Of a DNA stretch of 8,980 bases, positions 5,405 to 8,980 are shown piece by piece; the first letter of the stretch is position 1; each line of letters opens with the position of its first letter. Under the pieces are notes generated by a model. It was given only the letters and a program-made list of their open reading frames with translations, was not told the DNA's origin and did no database searches. This stretch comes from Thermohalobaculum sp039185235. GTDB lineage: Bacteria > Pseudomonadota > Alphaproteobacteria > Rhodobacterales > Rhodobacteraceae. The stretch covers positions 1 to 8,980 of the forward strand of contig JBCDAS010000177.1 in NCBI GenBank assembly GCA_039185235.1, in the 5' to 3' direction. A program made the translations under genes and the position numbers.

Positions 5405-7420
5405 GTGGCAAAGAAGAAGAAAACATCAGAGAAACCCGAGGAGCCGGGCCTGATCGGTCGCGCGGTGCGTTTTGTTGTGCTTGGAGGCTTGAGGCTCGTT
5501 TGGCGCATCCTGTGGCCTTTGACGCTGGCGGGTTCGATGGTCCTGTTGGTAGCAACGCTGATCTACTATTCTGGCCTTCCGGAACCGGAGGATCTGTTTG
5601 ACGGGCGCGGCACGGGTTCGGTCACGCTTTTGGATCGTGACGGTAACGTGTTTGCCTGGCGCGGTGAGCAATATGGCGGAGAGCTGGGGGTCGACGATGT
5701 CTCGCCCCACTTGGTTCACGCGGTGATTGCGGCCGAGGACAAGCGATATTGGCGGCATTTCGGGATTGATCCGCGTGGGATCGCCCGGGCGCTCTATCAG
5801 AACTATCGCGCGGGGCGCCTGGTGCAGGGCGGCTCGACGCTGACCCAGCAGGTCGCGAAGAATGTCTTTCTGTCGGCTGAGCGCTCGCTGGAGCGCAAGA
5901 TCAAAGAGCTGCCGATGGCGCTGGCCCTGGAGATGAAGTACTCGAAGAAGGAGATCCTGGCGATTTACCTGAACCGGGTCTATCTGGGCGCGGGTACATA
6001 TGGGTTTGAAGCGGCCGCCAGGCGCTATTTCGGGCATTCGGCGCGGACGGTGAACCCGGCAGAGGCGGCGATGCTGGCAGGGCTTCTACGCGCACCGTCA
6101 CGCTATGCGCCGACCGCTGGGCTGGAACGGAGCCAAGGCCGGGCCAGCGTGATCATCCGGTTGATGGAAGAGCAGGGCTACTTGACCGAGAAGCAGACCC
6201 TAGATGCGCTTGCCAATCCCGCCCGGCTCTCGATCGCTGCTGAGGCGCGGGCAGGCGGTGCCTTTGCCGATTGGATGATGGAGAGCGCGCCGTCCTACCT
6301 GACCGACGACACGACCGAAGATGTGACGATCAAGACCACCTTTGACCCTGCTGCGCAATCCGCTGCTGAACAGGCGGTGGCGGCGGTCTTTGCCGATAAA
6401 GTCAAAGAGGGCTCGAAGGCGCAAGCGGCTGTGGTGGTGCTCGACCACGACGGGGCGATCCGCGCCATGGTGGGAGGTCACGGCGATGGCACTGGCCGAT
6501 TCAATCGGGCGACCCAGGCAAAGCGACAGTCAGGATCAGCGTTCAAGCCCATTGTCTATGCGGCGGGCCTAGAAGCTGGGATGCACCCCGATGACATCAT
6601 CTTGGACGAGCCGTTGACCATCAAAAACTGGTCGCCCCGCAACTATACGGGCACCTATCAGGGCCCCGTCACAATGACCGAGGCATTGGCGAAGTCGATC
6701 AACACCGTCGCCGTTCGTGTCTCAGAACGGGCAGGCCGCAAGCAGGTCCGCGCCTTGGCTCAAGAGATGGGCGTGACCACCGAGCTAGCACTTGGACCAG
6801 CAGTGGCGCTTGGCACTTCGGAGACGACATTGCTCGATATGACTGGGGTCTATGCAACCATCGCCAATCGGGGTCAACGCGCCACGCCCTATGGGTTGTT
6901 GGAGATGCGATTGCGTGGTGATGATCAAGCTTTGTTGGCGCATAATATTGGTACGCCCTACCAAGTGATTGCCTCTGACACGGCTGGGCAATTGGCGCTC
7001 ATGATGACTTCTGTGGTCGAAGACGGCACTGGCCGGCGGGCACGCATGCCGGGCTGGCAGATCGCGGGCAAGACCGGCACGACTCAGGCGGCGCGGGATG
7101 CGTGGTTTATCGGGTACAACGCCGATTATGTGGTTGGTGTCTGGATGGGCAATGACGACAACTCGCCACTGACAGGCGTGACGGGTGGCGGCCTGCCTGC
7201 GGAGATCTGGCGCGAAGTGATGACCCGCTTGGTGCAAGGCCACACGCCGCGCCCGATCTACACAGTTACACCGCCACAACGCGTTGCTCGAGCGACTTCG
7301 GAGACCAGCGGCAGCGGCCTCATTGAGGGGATCTTCCGCGATGTGCTGAGGACCCTGTCCCGCGATGATGAGACTCGAGCGGAGCGGGATTTCACGCCGA
7401 GTTCGTCGAATGACCGGTAG
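5405..7420 (+). CDS. Bifunctional class A penicillin-binding protein (PBP1A family)
   Basis: A 671-residue inner-membrane enzyme that polymerises lipid II into glycan strands and crosslinks the stem peptides on the periplasmic side. A Lys-rich cytoplasmic start (AKKKK) is followed by one membrane anchor near residues 35-56. The GT51 domain shows AAEDKRYWRHFG (109-120, catalytic Glu111), GGSTLTQQ (142-149), RKIKELPMALALE and EILAIYLNRVYLG (183-195). The transpeptidase has SAFK (Ser378, Lys381), SIN (431-433) and KTGT (556-559). The link between domains is short, without the OB-like insertion of long PBP1A proteins. I chose GTG at 5405, with GACAGG 8 bases upstream and a typical cytoplasmic N-terminus; an in-frame GTG at 5339 would add 22 residues. 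It stands alone, divergent from glnK. No intrinsic terminator is evident after the stop, where IS relics begin within about 80 bases. Confidence 0.94.
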   Translation: MAKKKKTSEKPEEPGLIGRAVRFVVLGGLRLVWRILWPLTLAGSMVLLVATLIYYSGLPEPEDLFDGRGTGSVTLLDRDGNVFAWRGEQYGGELGVDDVSPHLVHAVIAAEDKRYWRHFGIDPRGIARALYQNYRAGRLVQGGSTLTQQVAKNVFLSAERSLERKIKELPMALALEMKYSKKEILAIYLNRVYLGAGTYGFEAAARRYFGHSARTVNPAEAAMLAGLLRAPSRYAPTAGLERSQGRASVIIRLMEEQGYLTEKQTLDALANPARLSIAAEARAGGAFADWMMESAPSYLTDDTTEDVTIKTTFDPAAQSAAEQAVAAVFADKVKEGSKAQAAVVVLDHDGAIRAMVGGHGDGTGRFNRATQAKRQSGSAFKPIVYAAGLEAGMHPDDIILDEPLTIKNWSPRNYTGTYQGPVTMTEALAKSINTVAVRVSERAGRKQVRALAQEMGVTTELALGPAVALGTSETTLLDMTGVYATIANRGQRATPYGLLEMRLRGDDQALLAHNIGTPYQVIASDTAGQLALMMTSVVEDGTGRRARMPGWQIAGKTGTTQAARDAWFIGYNADYVVGVWMGNDDNSPLTGVTGGGLPAEIWREVMTRLVQGHTPRPIYTVTPPQRVARATSETSGSGLIEGIFRDVLRTLSRDDETRAERDFTPSSSNDR

Positions 7421-7499
7421 GCTCCATCCGTTGCTCGATCTTTAGCAAGCATACGACGATACAAACAGTGTTCTTGGCCGAGAGCTGGCGTTGCATCCC
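7421..7499. other. Short spacer between the PBP gene and the IS relics
   Basis: I see no gene, clear terminator or promoter here. It may be the only host sequence left between the penicillin-binding protein stop and the end of the first IS relic. Confidence 0.4.
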
Positions 7500-8106
7500 A
7501 CAGAGGTGGCTGGATGGTTTGAACAGTTTCAAGCCGTTTCGTAAGTGGCTTTCTCGCTCGGTTGTGCTGCCGCGGGTGTTTGTGGAGATGGGTTCAGATA
7601 TGCCTGATCATGCGTCTGCCCATCCAGAGATGAATGGGTTCTCTGCCGTGCTAGAACTTGAGATATCGGTCCAGACTTTCCTGGGCCGTCGAGACGCTGT
7701 CATAGGCGTGGAGATAGACCTCCTCGGATTTGCTCGTTCGCCACAGCCGCTCGACAAAGACGTTGTCGCGCAACGCGCCCTTTTCGTCCAGGCTGATCTG
7801 GATGCCAGCATCGTCAGCGTCTTTACAAAGTTGATCGACGTGGGCTGGCGCCCTAGTCTGTGTTCATGATTTAGGGTTTGCTAGAGCGGCGTAAGGCAGC
7901 TTCCAAAGCCTCAATGCGCGGCTCGGTTTCCGACGTGGTGTATCGCTGTCAGGTGAGGGTGTTCCGGATGAACCTGTCCTGCACGGCGGCAAGATACAAA
8001 TCCGCGAGCCATGGGGATTTAGGTAATGTCTATGACCCAGACACGGTTCAGCCCTGTCACCGCCAGCTTTCTCAACAGATAGGGGAAGATCTTGTGGCGA
8101 GTGCCC
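7500..8106 (-). mobile_element. Decayed IS3-family element, layer 1 (right-end portion)
   Basis: This region holds the 3' part of a dead IS3-family element lying on the minus strand. Its outer end is probably the stretch at about 7500-7526, where CAGAGGTGGC followed shortly by TTTGAACAG resembles IS3-family terminal repeats; the exact end is uncertain. At about 8106 the orfB homology stops where a second IS3-family element begins, so the rest of this element lies elsewhere or is lost. Boundaries are estimates from homology, since only one end is in the window. Confidence 0.7.
7529..8106 (-). pseudogene. IS3-family transposase orfB pseudogene (DDE integrase core)
   Basis: Stitching frames on the minus strand recovers a recognisable IS3 OrfB from HKIFPYLLRKLAVTG through NRVWVIDIT, IPMARGF, LAAVQDRF, MNTD, NVFVERLWRT and VYLHAYDSVST to HSSLDGQTHDQAYL and the terminal TGA at 7529. 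The DDE residues can still be placed: Asp in VIDIT, Asp in NTD and Glu in FVERLW. In-frame stops interrupt it at 8019-8021 (in place of Tyr), 7949-7951, 7871-7873, 7853-7855 and 7651-7653, and the frame shifts at several points: near 8000, around 7830-7845, and near 7640. The 5' part is missing where the next element begins. It cannot encode a working transposase. Confidence 0.85.
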
Positions 8107-8148
8107 TGAACCCTGTTTCCTCCTCTATTTGAGGTAGGATCCGTCGCA

Positions 8149-8472
8149 ATGAAGGAGACGGGGAGGGTGAAGCGGTCACGGTTCAGCGAAGAGCAGATCA
8201 TTGGCATCTTAAAGCACTAGGAGAGCGGCGTTTCGACGGCAGACATATGCCGCTAGCATGGGATCAGGTCGGCGACGTTCTCCAAATGGAAGGCGAAGTT
8301 CGGCGGGCCGGAAGTGTCAGGCGCGCGGATATTGAAGGCGCTCAAAGACGAGAATGCGAAGCTGAAGAAGCTGTTGGCCGATCAGATGCTGGGCAATGCG
8401 ATGTTGAAGGGTCCGTCATGGATAGCCGCTATCGGTCCGAGGCCCATGGCGGACGCCTCGCGAAAGTGGTAG
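8149..8472 (+). pseudogene. IS3-family transposase orfA pseudogene
   Basis: The frame from ATG 8149 encodes a typical IS3 OrfA: VKRSRFSEEQIIGILK (helix-turn-helix start), ESGVSTADICR, HGIRSATFSKWKAKFGG and the coiled-coil DENAKLKKLLADQML, ending in SRKW and TAG at 8470-8472. Two in-frame TAG codons break it, at 8218-8220 and 8254-8256, with no frameshift up to that point. Between LADQML and the usual end there is an unexpected extra stretch, about 8411-8455, relative to the family. A purine-rich GAGGTAGGATCC stands just before the start. OrfA would have given the DNA-binding subunit and, by programmed frameshift into orfB, the full transposase. Confidence 0.85.
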
Positions 8473-8769
8473 CGCCCGGCGCGAAGCGGGACGCTGTGCG
8501 CATCTGTGCAAAGAGTAAAAGGTGAGCCAGCGGCGGGCGAGTTCTGTTCTAGGCGTTGACTGGTCGAGCGCCCGGTATCGCAGCGTGCGCCCGGACGGGT
8601 GCTGGTTCCGCGTGCGTTCGCCGCGGCGCTCGAAACGATGGCGCGCTGCGCGGCTCACCGCGGATGGCTTCAGCCGGGAGTGCCTGGCGCTGGTTGCGGA
8701 CACGTCGCTCTAGGGGCTGCACATCAGGCGGGACCTCACGGCGATCATGGCTCGGCGTGGGAGGCCTAG
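8455..8769 (+). pseudogene. IS3-family transposase orfB pseudogene, internally deleted
   Basis: The reading LAKVVAPGAKRDAVR (frame ending at TGA 8523-8525) continues after a frameshift near 8520 as VSQRRASSVLGVDWSSARYR, the standard start of an IS407-type OrfB. After SVRPDG the homology breaks and resumes at GFSRECLALVADTSL near 8668, then a TAG (8711-8713), then GLHIRRDLTAIMARRGRP. In intact homologues these blocks are about 100 residues apart, against about 22 here, so some 240 bp including the first catalytic Asp have been lost. The frame ends at the CTAG junction with the IS5-family element. Not functional. Confidence 0.8.
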
Positions 8770-8980
8770 GTCACCGGCTCATAATTCCGCAACCAGATGC
8801 GGATTGAAGCGAGTTGAACGGATGCGAGGAAGTTATCGCCTCGTTTGTCGTATCGGGTTGCGATGGCGCGGAAGTGTTTGAGTTTATTGAAGAACCGCTC
8901 GACGGCGTTTCGCTGGCGATAGACCCAGCCGCTGAAAGACGGGACGTTCACCCGGTTTGGCATTGGTTTGATGCAGGCCC
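8766..8980 (-). CDS. IS5-family (IS427-like) transposase, C-terminal part; 5' end outside window
   Basis: About 70 C-terminal residues of a DDE transposase of the IS5 family, open to the window edge (the ATG at 8963 is internal). VYRQRNAVERFFNKLK is an exact fit to the IS4/IS5 signature Y(2)R(3)E(6)K and holds the catalytic Glu. It is followed by FRAIATRYDK and LASVQLASIRIWLR, the usual IS427-group ending. There are no lesions in the visible part, unlike the two IS3 relics beside it, so this is the youngest layer. The stop TAG (8768-8766) lies inside CTAG, and the sequence just beyond it is already layer 2 orfB. The stop therefore appears to come from the insertion site, as known for IS870. 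Confidence 0.85.
   Translation of the reverse strand, partial: ACIKPMPNRVNVPSFSGWVYRQRNAVERFFNKLKHFRAIATRYDKRGDNFLASVQLASIRIWLRNYEPVT

Larger units (their letters stand above)
8107..8769 (+). mobile_element. Decayed IS3-family element, layer 2 (IS407/IS51-like)
   Basis: This element runs on the plus strand, opposite to layer 1. The left end is put near TGAACC at 8107, because IS3-family ends start with TG, layer 1 homology stops here, and orfA begins 42 bases later. It holds a broken orfA and an internally deleted orfB. Its homology ends at the CTAG at 8766-8769, where an IS5-family element begins. The remainder of orfB and the right end would lie beyond the window if they survive. The group assignment rests on the OrfA and OrfB wording and is from memory. 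Confidence 0.7.

Noticed and set aside
7468..7869. A 133-residue plus-strand open frame behind the penicillin-binding protein gene
   Set aside because: The minus strand here reads as an IS3 OrfB once frameshifts are allowed for; the plus frame is its shadow.
8416..8703. A 95-residue minus-strand open frame
   Set aside because: It is antisense to recognisable IS3 OrfB blocks on the plus strand and has no motif of its own.
1..8980. CRISPR arrays, tRNA or rRNA genes, toxin-antitoxin pairs, phage genes or other defence systems
   Set aside because: I saw no spaced direct repeats, no tRNA-like cloverleaf and no relevant protein motifs on either strand. The accessory part is fully explained by insertion-sequence remains.

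Overview
The window reads as ordinary chromosomal DNA of a proteobacterium, most probably an alphaproteobacterium. I infer this from the moderately high GC content, the glnK-amtB pair, the siroheme synthase type and the IS3 and IS5 family relics. I cannot name a genus. It holds six recognisable host genes followed by about 1.5 kb of layered, mostly dead insertion sequences. I did not find a convincing new biological system.

Positions 1-2250 (+) form a tight gene chain: the C-terminal part of a sulfotransferase cut by the window edge, a second complete paralogous sulfotransferase, and a YggS-type PLP-binding protein. The reading frames overlap by 1 and 4 bases, so the three are probably cotranscribed and translationally coupled. 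A siroheme synthase-like gene (2251-3249, -) abuts this chain tail to tail with no base between the stop codons. It keeps the dehydrogenase/ferrochelatase half of CysG but carries only a shrunken, motif-less relic of the methyltransferase half.

Positions 3322-5159 (-) hold a nitrogen-control operon: a sigma-54-like promoter, glnK (PII signal protein) and amtB (ammonium transporter), closed by an intrinsic terminator and a second perfect hairpin. GlnK is expected to gate AmtB according to nitrogen status. Diverging from it across a 314-base spacer is a bifunctional class A penicillin-binding protein (5405-7420, +), with both glycosyltransferase and transpeptidase motif sets intact.

From about 7500 to the window end lies an insertion-sequence graveyard with three layers. 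An IS3-family orfB relic (-, about 7500-8106) is riddled with stops and frameshifts. It is interrupted by a second IS3-family relic (+, about 8107-8769), with orfA broken by stops and orfB internally deleted. That one is interrupted at a CTAG by the 3' end of an IS5-family (IS427-like) element (-, 8766 to the edge). This last transposase seems to take its stop codon from the CTAG target site, as described for IS870.
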